From positions 62,001 through 126,000 of the forward strand of contig NZ_VLNY01000001.1 in NCBI RefSeq assembly GCF_008297975.1: DNA of 64,000 nt, in the 5' to 3' direction. Below are positions 25,049 to 35,092 of this stretch, in pieces. Below the pieces are notes generated by a model, which saw only the letters and a program-made list of their open reading frames with translations, made no database searches and was not told the DNA's origin. This stretch comes from Antrihabitans cavernicola. GTDB taxonomy: Bacteria > Actinomycetota > Actinomycetes > Mycobacteriales > Mycobacteriaceae. Made by a program: the position numbers and the translations under genes. The stretch's first letter is position 1. Each line of letters begins with the position of its first letter.

Positions 25049-26065
25049 GTGTCTGCACCGAATAGTCCACGCGAGGACAAGTGGCCGGAGCGCGCCGACA
25101 AGGCACGCCTGCACTATGTCTCCGGCAAGGGTGGCACCGGAAAAACCACGGTAGCCGCCGCTTTGGCGCTCGCACTCGCGGCAGGTGGCCGTCGTGTGCT
25201 GCTGGTGGAGGTGGAGGGCAGGCAAGGAATCGCGCAGCTCTTCGACGTTCCACCGTTGCCGCCGACCGAAACCAAGATCGCAACCGCGGACGACGGCGGC
25301 GAAGTGGTCGCCCTCGCCATCGACACCGAGACGGCGTTCCTCGAGTACCTCGAGATGTTCTACAACCTCGGCTTCGCAGGCCGCGCGATGCGGCGAATGG
25401 GCGCGATCGAATTCGCGACCACGCTCGCACCCGGTCTGCGCGACGTGATCTTGACCGGCAAGATCAAGGAGTGCGTGATCCGCGTCGACAAGTCGGGCCG
25501 CAACGTCTACGACGAGATCGTGGTCGACGCTCCCCCGACCGGTCGTATCGCCAGCTTCCTCGACGTGACCAAGGCGATGGCCGAGCTGGCCCGCGGCGGG
25601 CCGGTCGCCAAACAGAGTGAGGGCGTGTCGAGCCTGCTGCACTCCGACGAGACCATGGTGCATCTGGTGACGCTGCTCGAAGCGCTGCCGGTCCAGGAGA
25701 CCGCCGACGCCATCGCCGAACTGCAAGCAGCCGACCTGCGCGTCGGCACCGTCGTGGTGAACCGCGCGAACAACGGCTTCCTTCCGAAGGACGCGCGCGC
25801 GGAGGCCGCCAAGGGCAACGTCGACGTCGAGGCAATCCGCAAGGGTCTCGACAAGGTCGGAATCGCGTTGTCGGAGGACGACTTTGCGGGCTTGATCACC
25901 GAAACCATCGAGCACTCGGCAACTTTGCAGGCACAGGACGACAGCGCGGCCGACCTCGCGAAGGTGGACGCGGCGCGCATGTATCTGCCTGCCTTGCCCG
26001 AGGGCGTGGATCTTGGCGGGCTGTACGAATTGGCAGCCATCTTGAGCGAACAGGGCGTGCGATGA
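25049..26065 (+). CDS. ArsA/GET3-family ATPase, first of pair (Rv3679 type)
   Basis: 338 residues from a GTG. The deviant Walker A is [16 protein letters not shown] near residue 25; Walker B-like [10 protein letters not shown] follows. These paired anion-ATPase-like proteins form heteromeric complexes in mycobacteria; they lack arsenite-binding Cys arrangements and are not resistance proteins. A TATAGG -10 box at 25034-25039 places the transcription start almost on the GTG, so the mRNA is probably leaderless. It overlaps the second ATPase gene by four bases. Confidence 0.88.
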   Translation: MSAPNSPREDKWPERADKARLHYVSGKGGTGKTTVAAALALALAAGGRRVLLVEVEGRQGIAQLFDVPPLPPTETKIATADDGGEVVALAIDTETAFLEYLEMFYNLGFAGRAMRRMGAIEFATTLAPGLRDVILTGKIKECVIRVDKSGRNVYDEIVVDAPPTGRIASFLDVTKAMAELARGGPVAKQSEGVSSLLHSDETMVHLVTLLEALPVQETADAIAELQAADLRVGTVVVNRANNGFLPKDARAEAAKGNVDVEAIRKGLDKVGIALSEDDFAGLITETIEHSATLQAQDDSAADLAKVDAARMYLPALPEGVDLGGLYELAAILSEQGVR

Positions 26066-27183
26066 CCACCAGGAACACACCGGTGCTCGACGTAGCGGGG
26101 ATCTTGGCAGACAAGCGCAACCGCATTGTCGTCTGCTGCGGCTCGGGCGGTGTCGGTAAGACGACGACGTCGGCGGCGTTGGCCTTGCGTGCCGCGCAGG
26201 AAGGCCGAAAGGTGGTGGTGCTCACCATCGATCCGGCCAAGCGGCTTGCGCAGGCGCTCGGCGTCGAAGCGTTGGACAACACACCGCAGCCGGTCGCTCT
26301 CGGCGAGAACTTTCCCGGCGAGCTGCACGCGATGATGCTGAACATGAAGCGCACCTTCGACGACATGGTGATCGAGCACACGACGCCGGAGAAGGCAGAG
26401 CAGATCTTCGCCAACCCCTTCTATCAAACTGTGGCGTCGTCGTTCGGTGGCACGCAGGAATACATGGCGATGGAGAAGCTGGGTCAGCTTGCGGCGAACC
26501 AGGATTGGGACCTGATCATCGTCGACACACCGCCGTCGCGAAACGCACTCGACTTTCTGGACGCGCCGAAGCGCCTGGGAACGTTTCTCGACGGCAGGAT
26601 GATTCGACTCTTCACCGCTCCCGGTCGCGGCGTCGGCCGATTGGTCACCGGCGCGATGGGATTGGCACTCAAGGGTGTGTCCACCGTCGTCGGTGGTCGA
26701 ATGCTCACCGACGCATCGACTTTCGTGCAATCGCTGGACTCGATGTTCGGCGGTTTCCGCGAGCGAGCGACCAAGACGTTCGAGCTGTTGTCCAGGGAGG
26801 GCACGAATTTCATCGTCGTCGCCGCTCCCGAGCCGGATGCGCTACGGGAAGCGTCGTTCTTCGTCGACCGACTCTCCAGCGAGCAGATGCCGCTGGCCGG
26901 TCTGGTCCTCAACCGCACCCATCCGACGCTGCTGTCGCTGTCGTCGGAGAACGCACTGAGCGCAGCCGAGCGACTCGAAGCCGAGCAGGACGACGACGTG
27001 ACCGCCGCGGTGCTGCGCGTGCACGCACAACGAGCGGTGACGGCACGGCGCGAATTGCATCTGCTGCAGCGGTTCACGAGCGCACACCCTCGCGTTCCGA
27101 TCGTGGGTGTGCCGTCGCTGCCGTTCGAGGTATCCGACCTGGCGGCGTTGCGAGCCGTCGGCGATCAACTCACCCGCGGATAG
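26062..27183 (+). CDS. ArsA/GET3-family ATPase, second of pair (Rv3680 type)
   Basis: 373 residues. P-loop [17 protein letters not shown], switch [15 protein letters not shown], switch [20 protein letters not shown]: all characteristic of GET3/ArsA ATPases. It starts inside the end of the first ATPase gene (ATGA), consistent with obligate co-assembly. The C-terminal half ([29 protein letters not shown]) resembles the client-binding helical part of the family. Likely a chaperone-like or envelope-related function; specific clients unknown. Confidence 0.88.
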   Translation: MTTRNTPVLDVAGILADKRNRIVVCCGSGGVGKTTTSAALALRAAQEGRKVVVLTIDPAKRLAQALGVEALDNTPQPVALGENFPGELHAMMLNMKRTFDDMVIEHTTPEKAEQIFANPFYQTVASSFGGTQEYMAMEKLGQLAANQDWDLIIVDTPPSRNALDFLDAPKRLGTFLDGRMIRLFTAPGRGVGRLVTGAMGLALKGVSTVVGGRMLTDASTFVQSLDSMFGGFRERATKTFELLSREGTNFIVVAAPEPDALREASFFVDRLSSEQMPLAGLVLNRTHPTLLSLSSENALSAAERLEAEQDDDVTAAVLRVHAQRAVTARRELHLLQRFTSAHPRVPIVGVPSLPFEVSDLAALRAVGDQLTRG

Positions 27184-27285
27184 GTACAGAATTGTTATGC
27201 GCTGCAGGCAATTAAAAGGCCTGCAGTGTGAAAAATGCGCATTTCGAACAGGTTCCGGACTTGCGCGTCGATCGACGCGCGGCGA

Positions 27286-27609
27286 TTACATCGCAGGCTG
27301 ATGGTGGCGCTGGGACTCGAAGAAGTCCGACCACGATTCGACTTCTGGATGCTGCTTGAGCAGCGCGCGACGCTGCCGTTCGGTCATTCCACCCCACACG
27401 CCGAACTCGACCCGATTGTCGAGCGCGTCTGCGCCACACTGCATCAGAACAGGGCAATGGCGGCAGATGGTGGCCGCCTTCCGCTGCGCTGCACCTCGGA
27501 CGAACAACTGGTCAGGGTCTACTTCTCTGCATCTAGCTTGTGCAACCCACGCGATACGGGCTTCGGCTTCCTCTACGTCCAGTCGAGCGATCGGGGTGGT
27601 CATGTGCAT
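27286..27609 (-). CDS. whiB4: WhiB4 iron-sulfur redox regulator
   Basis: 107 residues. Four Cys (27, 49, 52, 58) in C-x21-C-x2-C-x5-C bind a 4Fe-4S cluster; GVWGG at 70-74 is the WhiB turn, followed by the basic TERQRRALLK that contacts DNA or sigma factor. Position between the ATPase pair and ponA2 identifies it as the WhiB4 orthologue, a redox sensor repressing antioxidant genes in M. tuberculosis. An internal ATG two codons in is an equally good start. A Crp-like palindrome lies 115 bases upstream. Confidence 0.9.
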   Translation of the reverse strand: MHMTTPIARLDVEEAEARIAWVAQARCREVDPDQLFVRGAAQRKAATICRHCPVLMQCGADALDNRVEFGVWGGMTERQRRALLKQHPEVESWSDFFESQRHHQPAM

Positions 27610-27723
27610 TCGGTTTGCCCCTTTGCAGTCCGAACACCGAGTTCACGGCGCTCCAAGAAAGTACGCATAGCAAGCGGGCTCATATCTGACCCTCCCGCGA
27701 GCTACACCACATTCCGTGTTCAG

Positions 27724-27739
27724 TGTTAGCTGTATCACA
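27724..27739. promoter_or_regulatory. Crp/GlxR-like site between whiB4 and ponA2
   Basis: TGTTAGCTGTATCACA matches TGTGA-N6-TCACA at 9 of 10 positions, and flanking bases extend the symmetry to CAGTGT/ACACTG. It lies in the 286-base divergent region and could control whiB4, ponA2 or both. Confidence 0.5.
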
Positions 27740-27895
27740 CTGCCCACAATCTAAGTAATCGGTAGCCGCGTGCGCAAGTCCGTGGGCGGAATTTTTGGTA
27801 CGCCCGTCCATAGGGCCCGAGGAACCCGAGCTCGGAACACGGCCCACACCCGGCGGCTCTCGTTCACCAGCGGGCGGACACGTACTCTGTCTAGC

Positions 27896-30295
27896 GTGTC
27901 GGTGCCTAATACGATTGCGAAGCTGGCCGGTTGCTGCCTGCTGGCAGCGGTCCTCCTCGCTGGTCTGCTGTTTCCGATAGCCGGCGGGTTCGGCTTTCTC
28001 TCCAACAGAGCGGCCGACACTGTCGACAACGTCTCCGCCGAGTTGGTCGAGGGCACAGTCCCCGCCGTCTCGACGATGGTGGACGCGGCGGGCAATCCGA
28101 TCGCGTGGCTTTACGAGCAGCGCCGGTTCGAAGTCCCCAGCGACAAGATCTCCAACGAGATGAAGCTGGCGCTGGTCTCCATCGAGGACAAGCGCTTCGC
28201 CGAGCACCAGGGCGTGGACTGGCAAGGCACCCTGCGCGCGTTCCTGACCAACACCTCGAGTGGCGAGGTGCAGCAGGGCGCATCGACGATCGATCAGCAG
28301 TATGTGAAGAACTACCAACTGCTGGTGGTGGCCAAGACCGACGCCGAGCGTCGGGCCGCGATCGAAACGACGCCCGCCCGCAAGATCCGTGAGATCCGGA
28401 TGGCGCTGACGCTGGACAAGAAACTGACCAAGGACGAAATCCTCACGCGCTACCTCAATCTGGTGCCGTTCGGTAACTCGTCGTTCGGCGTTCAAGACGC
28501 GGCGAAGACGTACTTCGGCGTCGACGCCTCGCAGCTGACGTTGACGCAGGCGGCGATGCTCGCAGGCATGGTGCAGAGCAGCTCCAAGCTCAACCCGTAC
28601 ACCAACCCGCAGGGCGTCACCGAACGCCGCAACACCGTGTTGGACACGATGATCCAGAACATTCCGAGCCGTGCCGACGAGATTCGTCAGGCAAAGACTC
28701 AGCCACTCGGCGTGCTGCCGGAACCGCAGGGCCTCCCGCGCGGCTGCATCGCAGCAGGCGACCGCGGCTTCTTCTGCGACTACGCACTGCAATATCTGGT
28801 CAATGCCGGCATCAGTCGCGAGCAGATCGACAAGGGCGGCTACCTGATCAAGACCACCCTCGATCCGGCCGTGCAGAATTCGACGCATTCGGCCGTTGTC
28901 TCGAACACCAACCCGAATCTCGACGACATCGCCGAAGTGATGAACGTGATCGCGCCCGGTCAGGATTCGCACCGGGTGCTGGCGATGGCAAGCAGCAGAA
29001 CCTACGGACTCAACGGCGACGCCAAGGAAACCGTTCAGCCACAACCGTTCTCGATGGTCGGCGACGGCGCGGGATCGATCTTCAAGATCTTCACCACCGC
29101 CGCGGCGATGGAAAAAGGCTTGGGCACCAACGCAACTCTCGACGTTCCCTATCGGTTCGAAGCCAAGGGGATGGGTAACGGCGGCGCCAAGAACTGTCCG
29201 CCCGCCACCTACTGCGTCGAGAACGCGGGCAAGTACGCGTCGACGATGTCGGTGACGCAAGCGTTGGCGACGTCACCGAACACGGCGTTCGTCAAGCTCA
29301 TCCAGGCGGTCGGCGTGACACCGGCGGTCGACATGGCGGTCCGGCTCGGCATGCGCTCGTATGCGGCGCCCGGCACGTCCGGCCAGGGCGATCAGAGCCT
29401 GGCGGACATGATCAAGGAGCAGAACCTGGGCTCCTTCACCCTCGGCCCGACAGCGATCAATCCGTTGGAACTGTCGAACGTGGCGGCAACCATCGCGTCC
29501 AGCGGTAAGTGGTGCCCGCCGAACCCGATCGACTCGATCTTCGACCGTGAGGGCAAGCCGGTCCCGCTGACGCAGCAGGCGTGCGAGCAGGTACTGGATC
29601 CGGGTCTGGCGAACACGCTCGCCAACGCGCTCAGCAAGGACGACCAGGGCGGCGGCACTTCGGCCGGCTCCGCAGGCGCCACGGGCTGGAACTACCCGGT
29701 GTCGGCGAAGACCGGTACGACGGAGACGCACAGGTCGTCGGCGTTCCTCGGCTTCACCAACGCCTACGCGGGCAGCGCCTACATCTACGGCGATACGCCG
29801 ACACCGGGCGAGATCTGCTCGTTCCCACTGCGCAACTGTGGTGACGGCGACCTGTTCGGCGGCAACGAACCCGCCCGCACCTGGTACAGCGCGATCAAAC
29901 CGGTGATTCCGCTCGGTCCACCGCCCGCACTGCCGCCGATCGATCAGAAGTACGCCCGCGGTTCGCAGAACGCACAAGTCCCCGATGTGACCGGCATGGG
30001 GCAGGGTGCCGCGACCGCCGAGCTGGCGGGCGCCGGATTCCAGGTCAACGAGGTCACTGTCAACGGTGCGCAGACCAAGGGCATCGTGACGGGATCGGCA
30101 CCGGCGGGTTCGGCCGTGCCGGGTTCCACCGTCACGATCTATGTCAGCGACGGCAGCCAGAAGTCGGCTCCGGCACCGCGCCCCAGTTCGGCACCGCGCC
30201 CGTCGGGAACACCGCCACCACCTGGTGCCCCGCCGGCGTCACCGCCTGCGTCGCCACCGGCAGCACCGCCGGCGGAGCCGACCAGACCTCGGTAG
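27896..30295 (+). CDS. ponA2: Class A penicillin-binding protein PonA2 with PASTA domain
   Basis: 799 residues from the GTG at 27896 (an upstream in-frame extension of 42 codons looks non-coding; a TACTCT -10 box seven bases before the GTG suggests a leaderless mRNA). Membrane anchor LAGCCLLAAVLLAGLLFPIAG; glycosyltransferase 51 motifs IEDKRFAEHQGVDW and GASTIDQQYVKN; transpeptidase motifs SIFK, SPN and KTGTT; one C-terminal PASTA repeat (VPDVTGMGQGAATAELAGAG) and a proline-rich tail. It polymerises and cross-links peptidoglycan outside the membrane. Confidence 0.93.
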   Translation: MSVPNTIAKLAGCCLLAAVLLAGLLFPIAGGFGFLSNRAADTVDNVSAELVEGTVPAVSTMVDAAGNPIAWLYEQRRFEVPSDKISNEMKLALVSIEDKRFAEHQGVDWQGTLRAFLTNTSSGEVQQGASTIDQQYVKNYQLLVVAKTDAERRAAIETTPARKIREIRMALTLDKKLTKDEILTRYLNLVPFGNSSFGVQDAAKTYFGVDASQLTLTQAAMLAGMVQSSSKLNPYTNPQGVTERRNTVLDTMIQNIPSRADEIRQAKTQPLGVLPEPQGLPRGCIAAGDRGFFCDYALQYLVNAGISREQIDKGGYLIKTTLDPAVQNSTHSAVVSNTNPNLDDIAEVMNVIAPGQDSHRVLAMASSRTYGLNGDAKETVQPQPFSMVGDGAGSIFKIFTTAAAMEKGLGTNATLDVPYRFEAKGMGNGGAKNCPPATYCVENAGKYASTMSVTQALATSPNTAFVKLIQAVGVTPAVDMAVRLGMRSYAAPGTSGQGDQSLADMIKEQNLGSFTLGPTAINPLELSNVAATIASSGKWCPPNPIDSIFDREGKPVPLTQQACEQVLDPGLANTLANALSKDDQGGGTSAGSAGATGWNYPVSAKTGTTETHRSSAFLGFTNAYAGSAYIYGDTPTPGEICSFPLRNCGDGDLFGGNEPARTWYSAIKPVIPLGPPPALPPIDQKYARGSQNAQVPDVTGMGQGAATAELAGAGFQVNEVTVNGAQTKGIVTGSAPAGSAVPGSTVTIYVSDGSQKSAPAPRPSSAPRPSGTPPPPGAPPASPPASPPAAPPAEPTRPR

Positions 30296-30298
30296 CGG

Positions 30299-30763
30299 TT
30301 ACAGGCGGGCTTTGACGGCTGCCGAGACTCGGGAGCCGTCGGCCTTGCCTGCCGCCAATGCGTTGGCGGCCTTCATGACCTGGCCCATCTGACGGACGCT
30401 CGGCCGTTCGCCGAGTTCTTCGGAGACCTGCGCGATGGCGGTGTCGGCGACGTCGGCCAGTTCGGCGTCGGTCAGCGGCGTCGGCAGATATTCGTCGATG
30501 ATCTGCGCCTCGGCGCGTTCCTTCGCAGCCAACTCACCGCGACCGTTCTCGGTGTACACCTCGGCTGCCTCGCCGCGCTTCTTCGACTCCTTCGCGAGCA
30601 CTTTCAGGACCTCGTCGTCGCTGAGTTCGCGGGACTCTTTGCCTGCGACCTCTTGGGTCTGCACGGCTGCGATCAGCATTCGCAGCGTCGCCAAACGCAG
30701 CGCATCCTTCGCCTTCAACGCAGCTGTCATGTCCGTGCGCAGTTGTGCTTTCAGTTCTGCCAT
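30299..30763 (-). CDS. GatB/YqeY domain-containing protein
   Basis: 154 residues starting MAELKAQLRTDMTAALKAKD. The YqeY domain is all-helical and resembles the tail of GatB, the tRNA-dependent amidotransferase subunit; conserved KDALRLATLRMLIAAVQ, EAQIIDEYLPTPLTDAEL and MGQVMKAANALAAGKADGS are visible. It may bind tRNA but has no catalytic site. Start two codons upstream would need TTG. Convergent with ponA2, three bases apart. Confidence 0.9.
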   Translation of the reverse strand: MAELKAQLRTDMTAALKAKDALRLATLRMLIAAVQTQEVAGKESRELSDDEVLKVLAKESKKRGEAAEVYTENGRGELAAKERAEAQIIDEYLPTPLTDAELADVADTAIAQVSEELGERPSVRQMGQVMKAANALAAGKADGSRVSAAVKARL

Positions 30764-30831
30764 GGGCAAAACGCTACGCGCCGGGCGGTATTTGATGCGC
30801 CGACTTTTCGCGTGGCCCGTATCCTGACTAG

Positions 30832-31794
30832 GTGTCAGCCATATCCAGCACTGTTCTGAAGCGCACCGCCGCGGGTACCGCGGGCGCCGCAGCCCTCGGT
30901 ATCGGGTACGCCTCGCTCGTCGAACGCAACGCCTTCACGCTGCGCGAGGAGACGCTCCCGGTGCTCGAACCGGGGACCTCCACGCTGCGCGTCTTGCACG
31001 TCAGCGATCTCCATATGACGCCAGGGCAACGACTCAAACAGAACTGGTTGCGCGAGCTGGATCGGCTCGAACCCGACCTGGTGATCAACACCGGCGACAA
31101 CCTGTCGCATCAGAAGGCCGTGCCTGCAGTCGTCCAGTCGATGGGTGGATTGCTTGCTCGCCCAGGGCTTTTCGTGTTCGGCAGCAACGACTACTTTGCA
31201 CCGATCCCCAAGAACCCGCTGAAGTACTTCAAGAAGGATCACAAGCGCACGCATGGTGACCCGCTGCCGTGGCGGGACCTGCGGGCAGCGTTCACCGAGC
31301 GCGGCTGGCTCGACATCACGCACGTCCGACGTGAGCTGGAGGTCGCGGGCGTGCGGATCGCAACGGCCGGCGTCGACGATCCGCATTTGCAGCGCGATCG
31401 ATACGACACGATCGCGGGCGTGCCCAACCCGTTGGCCCATCTGCGGCTCGGGCTCACACATTCGCCGGAGCCGCGCGTGCTCGATCAATTCGCCGACGAC
31501 GGCTACGACCTGGTTCTCGCCGGGCACACCCACGGTGGCCAACTGTGCTTGCCGTTCTACGGCGCGCTGGTGACCAACTGCAACATCGATCGGTCGCGGG
31601 TCAAGGGCCCGTCGAAGTGGGGCGAGCACATGCAGTTGCACGTCTCGGCGGGTATCGGAACGTCGCCGTGGGCGCCTGCGAGATTCTGCTGCAGGCCCGA
31701 AGCCACGCTGCTCACGCTGGTGCCCGCTCCGCGTCGCGAGCCGCACACCGATGCCGACCATGGCGTTTCGCATTCGGAAGCGGTGGTGCGCTAG
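30832..31794 (+). CDS. Calcineurin-like metallophosphoesterase (Rv3683 type)
   Basis: 320 residues from a GTG. Metal-binding motifs in order: HVSDLHM, INTGDN, GSND (in place of GNHD), THSPEP and AGHTHGGQ. An N-terminal hydrophobic stretch (TAAGTAGAAALGIGYASL) resembles a signal anchor, as in YkuE-type membrane phosphoesterases. The Asn/His motif variant GSNDYF is usual for this subgroup. Substrate unknown. It is followed by tRNA-Pro. Confidence 0.88.
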   Translation: MSAISSTVLKRTAAGTAGAAALGIGYASLVERNAFTLREETLPVLEPGTSTLRVLHVSDLHMTPGQRLKQNWLRELDRLEPDLVINTGDNLSHQKAVPAVVQSMGGLLARPGLFVFGSNDYFAPIPKNPLKYFKKDHKRTHGDPLPWRDLRAAFTERGWLDITHVRRELEVAGVRIATAGVDDPHLQRDRYDTIAGVPNPLAHLRLGLTHSPEPRVLDQFADDGYDLVLAGHTHGGQLCLPFYGALVTNCNIDRSRVKGPSKWGEHMQLHVSAGIGTSPWAPARFCCRPEATLLTLVPAPRREPHTDADHGVSHSEAVVR

Positions 31795-31835
31795 ACTTCG
31801 CTGGTTGCTTTCGCAAGAGGCAGCAGGCTTCAACA

Positions 31836-31909
<74 letters not shown>

Positions 31910-31931
31910 CTCGTGTTGAGACGGACACAAT

Positions 31932-31970
31932 CGGCTCCGACCTTTCACTAGGTCGGGGCCGATTTTGTTT
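31932..31970 (+). terminator. Rho-independent terminator after tRNA-Pro
   Basis: Arms CGGCTCCGACCT (31932-31943) and AGGTCGGGGCCG (31950-31961) pair over 12 bp with one G-U, loop TTCACT, then ATTTTGTTT. It sits 22 bases after the tRNA. Confidence 0.9.
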
Positions 31971-32025
31971 GCGAACAATTCGAACTTAACTTGAAGCTTC
32001 AACCTAGACGTGGCACATTGGAGCC

Positions 32026-32460
32026 ATGACTTCGACAACCTCGCGTGACATCGCACTGCTGATCGCTCGCATCGGCCTCGGCATCGTCTTCATCGCCCAC
32101 GGCTGGCAGAAGGTGGTGACCAACGGACTCGACGCAACCAAGACCGGCTTCACCGGAATGGGCGTGCCGGCTCCGGCATTGTCGGCGTACTACGCCGCGT
32201 TCGTCGAGTTGGTCGGTGGCGCAGCTCTGATCCTCGGCGTGCTGACGTCCATCGTCAGCGTGCTGTTGCTGCTCGACATGGTCGGCGCGTTCTTCACGGT
32301 GCACATCGACAAGGGCATCTTCGTCTCCGACGGCGGCTACGAGTTGGTGCTGGTCCTCGCGATCGCATCACTGCTGTTGGCGGCCTTCGGTGGCGGCCGC
32401 TTCGCCGTCGATGCGCTCTTCCGCCGGAAGAATTCGACGCGAACCACTGTCACTGCGTAG
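32026..32460 (+). CDS. DoxX-family membrane protein
   Basis: 144 residues with four hydrophobic helices. The first (LLIARIGLGIVFIAHGWQKV) bears the conserved RIGLGIVFIAHGxQK of DoxX, and the loop TKTGFTGMGVPAPALSAYYAAFVELVGG is typical. In mycobacteria DoxX joins SodA and SseA in a membrane oxidoreductase complex; no such partners are seen here. Overlaps the convergent hydrolase gene by 11 bases. Confidence 0.88.
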   Translation: MTSTTSRDIALLIARIGLGIVFIAHGWQKVVTNGLDATKTGFTGMGVPAPALSAYYAAFVELVGGAALILGVLTSIVSVLLLLDMVGAFFTVHIDKGIFVSDGGYELVLVLAIASLLLAAFGGGRFAVDALFRRKNSTRTTVTA

Positions 32461-33508
32461 CGAGCAGGTCTTTCAGATGCTTGTCGACCTGCGCCATGTA
32501 TTCGGGCTGCAGGCCGAACAGGCCGAGGTGACCGCTGACGTTCGCGATGACACGCAACTCGCTGCCCGGCACCAGCGCCTGCTCGGCGGCGCAATCGCGA
32601 ACCGGGAAGAACATGTCCTCGTCGATCGGCATCACGAACATCGTCGCGGTGATCCGACCGAGCGCCTTGGTCAGATCACCGTCGGTGTGACGTGACACGT
32701 CACCGCGCTGCCACTTCCACGCTTGGGCGAGCAGGTCGTTCGGATCCATCGCGCCGAAGTACGCCTCCATGAATCCGGTCTGAAAGCTTTCCATGCTGTC
32801 GAACCCGAGCGGTCGCCACGCCTCGGTCTTCCAGAACTCGGTGGAGTACCCGACGACGGACCAGATCTTGGCATGTCGGGCGAGCCCGGCTGCGACGTCA
32901 GTGTTCGACGCGTATTCGCCGCCGTTCCAACCCGGGTCGGACTGGATCGCCTCGTTCAGCGTGTCGGTGAACAGGAAGTCGTGCGGGGTGTTCTTCGCGG
33001 TGCCCGCGATGGCTGCGGCGCGGAGCAGCTTGTCCGGAAATCGCACCGCCCACTCGTAGGTCTGCTGCGCGCCCATCGACCCGCCTACGACCAGCGCAAG
33101 TTGCTCGATCCCGAAATGCTCACGGAGCAAACGCTCTTGGGCTACAACGTCGTCGCCGATGCGCACCTTCGGGAACGCGGACATCGAGATCGAGGCATTG
33201 GCGCCGTCCGCATTGTGCGGTGACACGGACAGTCCGTTGCCTATCTGATCGACGCAGACGATGAAGTACTGCGTCGGGTCCAGCGCGTGCTCCGGTCCGA
33301 TGTAGACGTCGCGGAAGATCTGGTGCGTGCCCGAATACCAGGTGGTCACGAGTATCGCGTTGTCCTTGTCGGCATTGAGTTCGCCGAACGTGGCAACCGC
33401 GAGCAGACAATCCGGAATGGTCCCGCCCTCTTCGAGGTCGAGCGAACCGATGCTGATCAGGTCGTAGTCGCCGTGCGTATCGTGCGAGTAGTACGCATTC
33501 TCGATCAT
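32450..33508 (-). CDS. Alpha/beta hydrolase of the MetX-like family
   Basis: 352 residues from the ATG at 33508, preceded by GAAGG. The nucleophile elbow VVGGSMGAQQTYEWA, acid in MPIDEDMFFP and base in VSGHLGLFG are those of homoserine/serine O-acetyltransferase-like proteins; PHNADGANA precedes the lid. It departs from true MetX in the region around the nucleophile (GGSMGA rather than GGSMGG) and is not next to methionine genes, so the acyl acceptor is uncertain. Confidence 0.8.
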   Translation of the reverse strand: MIENAYYSHDTHGDYDLISIGSLDLEEGGTIPDCLLAVATFGELNADKDNAILVTTWYSGTHQIFRDVYIGPEHALDPTQYFIVCVDQIGNGLSVSPHNADGANASISMSAFPKVRIGDDVVAQERLLREHFGIEQLALVVGGSMGAQQTYEWAVRFPDKLLRAAAIAGTAKNTPHDFLFTDTLNEAIQSDPGWNGGEYASNTDVAAGLARHAKIWSVVGYSTEFWKTEAWRPLGFDSMESFQTGFMEAYFGAMDPNDLLAQAWKWQRGDVSRHTDGDLTKALGRITATMFVMPIDEDMFFPVRDCAAEQALVPGSELRVIANVSGHLGLFGLQPEYMAQVDKHLKDLLATQ

Positions 33509-33562
33509 GCCTTCAAGGCTTCCACAGCAACAGTGCTGCGACACCTGCCCGATCAGACGGGC

Positions 33563-35092
33563 TCATCGAGCCAGCAGTTCCGCCTTCATGTCGTTTTTCA
33601 GTATCTTGCCCACCTTGGAGCGCGGCAGATCAGGTCGGGTGACAATCTCCTTGGGCGCCTTCACACTTCCGATCCGCGACTTCACGAATGCGATCACCTC
33701 GTCCGGCACCACGGTGCGGCCTGCGTGCGGCTGCACGACGGCGACGACGCGCTCGCCCCACTTGTCATCCGGCAGCCCGATCACTCCGCAATCCTGGATG
33801 TCGGGATGCTCGAGCAGTGCCTGTTCCACTTCGACCGAGTAGACGTTGAACCCACCGGTGATGATCATGTCCTTCGCACGGTCGACGATGTAGAGATAGT
33901 TCTCCTCGTCGAGGTAGCCGATGTCGCCGGTGTGGTGCCAACCGAACTTCGACGCCTCCGCGGTCGCCGTCGGATTCTTGTAGTAACCGGCCATCACCAG
34001 CGAACTCCGCACCACCACTTCACCGCGCTCCCCCGCCGGCAGCAACCGTCCGTCGTCGGCCATGATCGCGACCGTCACCAACGGACCAGGCCGACCGGCG
34101 GACGAGAGTCGTTGCACGGCAATCGATCCGTCCGACGCGAAGTGTTCCTTCGGCGGCAGCATCGAGATCATCATCGGCGCTTCGCTCTGACCGAAGAGTT
34201 GCGCGAACACCGGTCCGATCCGGCCTATCGCTTCCTCCAGCCGAGCCGGTGACATGGGCGCCGCGCCGTACCAGAAGCATTGCAGCGACGAGAGATCCGC
34301 ATCCACAAGATCTGCGTGTTCGAGCAGCATGTAGATGAGTGTCGGCGGGAGGAAAGTGTGCGTGACGCCATGCTGCCGAACCAGACGGAGGAATTCGGCG
34401 AGGTCGGGCTTCGGCATGATCACCACCTGGCCGCCGAGCGCCATGATCGGAAAACACAAGACGCCCGCAGCGTGGGTCAGCGGTGCGAGCGCAAGGTAGA
34501 CCGGCCTGCCTTCGAACGGATAGCCCATCAACGTCAGCGCCGACATGGTTTCGATGTTGCGCCCGGTCAGCATGACGCCCTTGGGTTTTCCCGTCGTCCC
34601 ACCGGTTCCCACCAGCAGTGCGACGTCGTCCACCGGTTCTTCGACGAGCTCGATTTCGGCGGCGGTGAGCCACTGATCGAACTCGAGCGCATCCGCACCG
34701 GGCCCGTCGAGGCAGACGACGGTTTTCAGCTTCGGCAGTTCGGGTCTGATCTTGTCCACCAGCGCCTGGTACGAACCCTGGTAGATGAGGCAGCGGCAGT
34801 CGAAAAGGTCCAGTAGTTCCCGATTTTCGGCGGCCTCGTTGCGAGGATTGACCGGACACCACACGGCACCCGCTCGACTGATCCCGAAGACGCAGCTGAA
34901 CGCGATCGGATCGTTGCCGGACAAGATTGCCACTTTGTCGCCGGGCCGAACCCCGGAGCACCGCAACGCTTCTGCGACACGACCGCTCAGCCGTGCAACG
35001 TCGTCGTAGCTGAAGCTGCGCTCGCCCATCGTGAGGCACGGCGCATCGCGGCCCAGCGATGCGCCCTTGTCGAGATAGTCGGCCAGGCGCAT
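33563..35092 (-). CDS. AMP-dependent acyl-CoA synthetase (FadD-like)
   Basis: 509 residues of the ANL superfamily. ATP-binding GTGGTTGKPKGVML, adenylate motif QLFGQSEAPMMI, WHHTGDIGYLDEENYLYIVDRAKDMIITGGFNVY and the C-terminal catalytic Lys in RSKVGKILKNDM are present. It activates a carboxylic acid to its CoA ester; the aromatic/branched chain preference cannot be read. The start lies directly on the stop of the upstream SDR gene (TAGATG), so the two form an operon, probably for catabolism of one substrate under the divergent TetR regulator. Confidence 0.9.
   Translation of the reverse strand: MRLADYLDKGASLGRDAPCLTMGERSFSYDDVARLSGRVAEALRCSGVRPGDKVAILSGNDPIAFSCVFGISRAGAVWCPVNPRNEAAENRELLDLFDCRCLIYQGSYQALVDKIRPELPKLKTVVCLDGPGADALEFDQWLTAAEIELVEEPVDDVALLVGTGGTTGKPKGVMLTGRNIETMSALTLMGYPFEGRPVYLALAPLTHAAGVLCFPIMALGGQVVIMPKPDLAEFLRLVRQHGVTHTFLPPTLIYMLLEHADLVDADLSSLQCFWYGAAPMSPARLEEAIGRIGPVFAQLFGQSEAPMMISMLPPKEHFASDGSIAVQRLSSAGRPGPLVTVAIMADDGRLLPAGERGEVVVRSSLVMAGYYKNPTATAEASKFGWHHTGDIGYLDEENYLYIVDRAKDMIITGGFNVYSVEVEQALLEHPDIQDCGVIGLPDDKWGERVVAVVQPHAGRTVVPDEVIAFVKSRIGSVKAPKEIVTRPDLPRSKVGKILKNDMKAELLAR

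Noticed and set aside
25049-27183. Arsenic resistance operon from ArsA-like annotation
   Set aside because: No ArsB, ArsC or ArsR genes and no arsenite-binding Cys; the pair is the conserved Rv3679/Rv3680-type ATPases.
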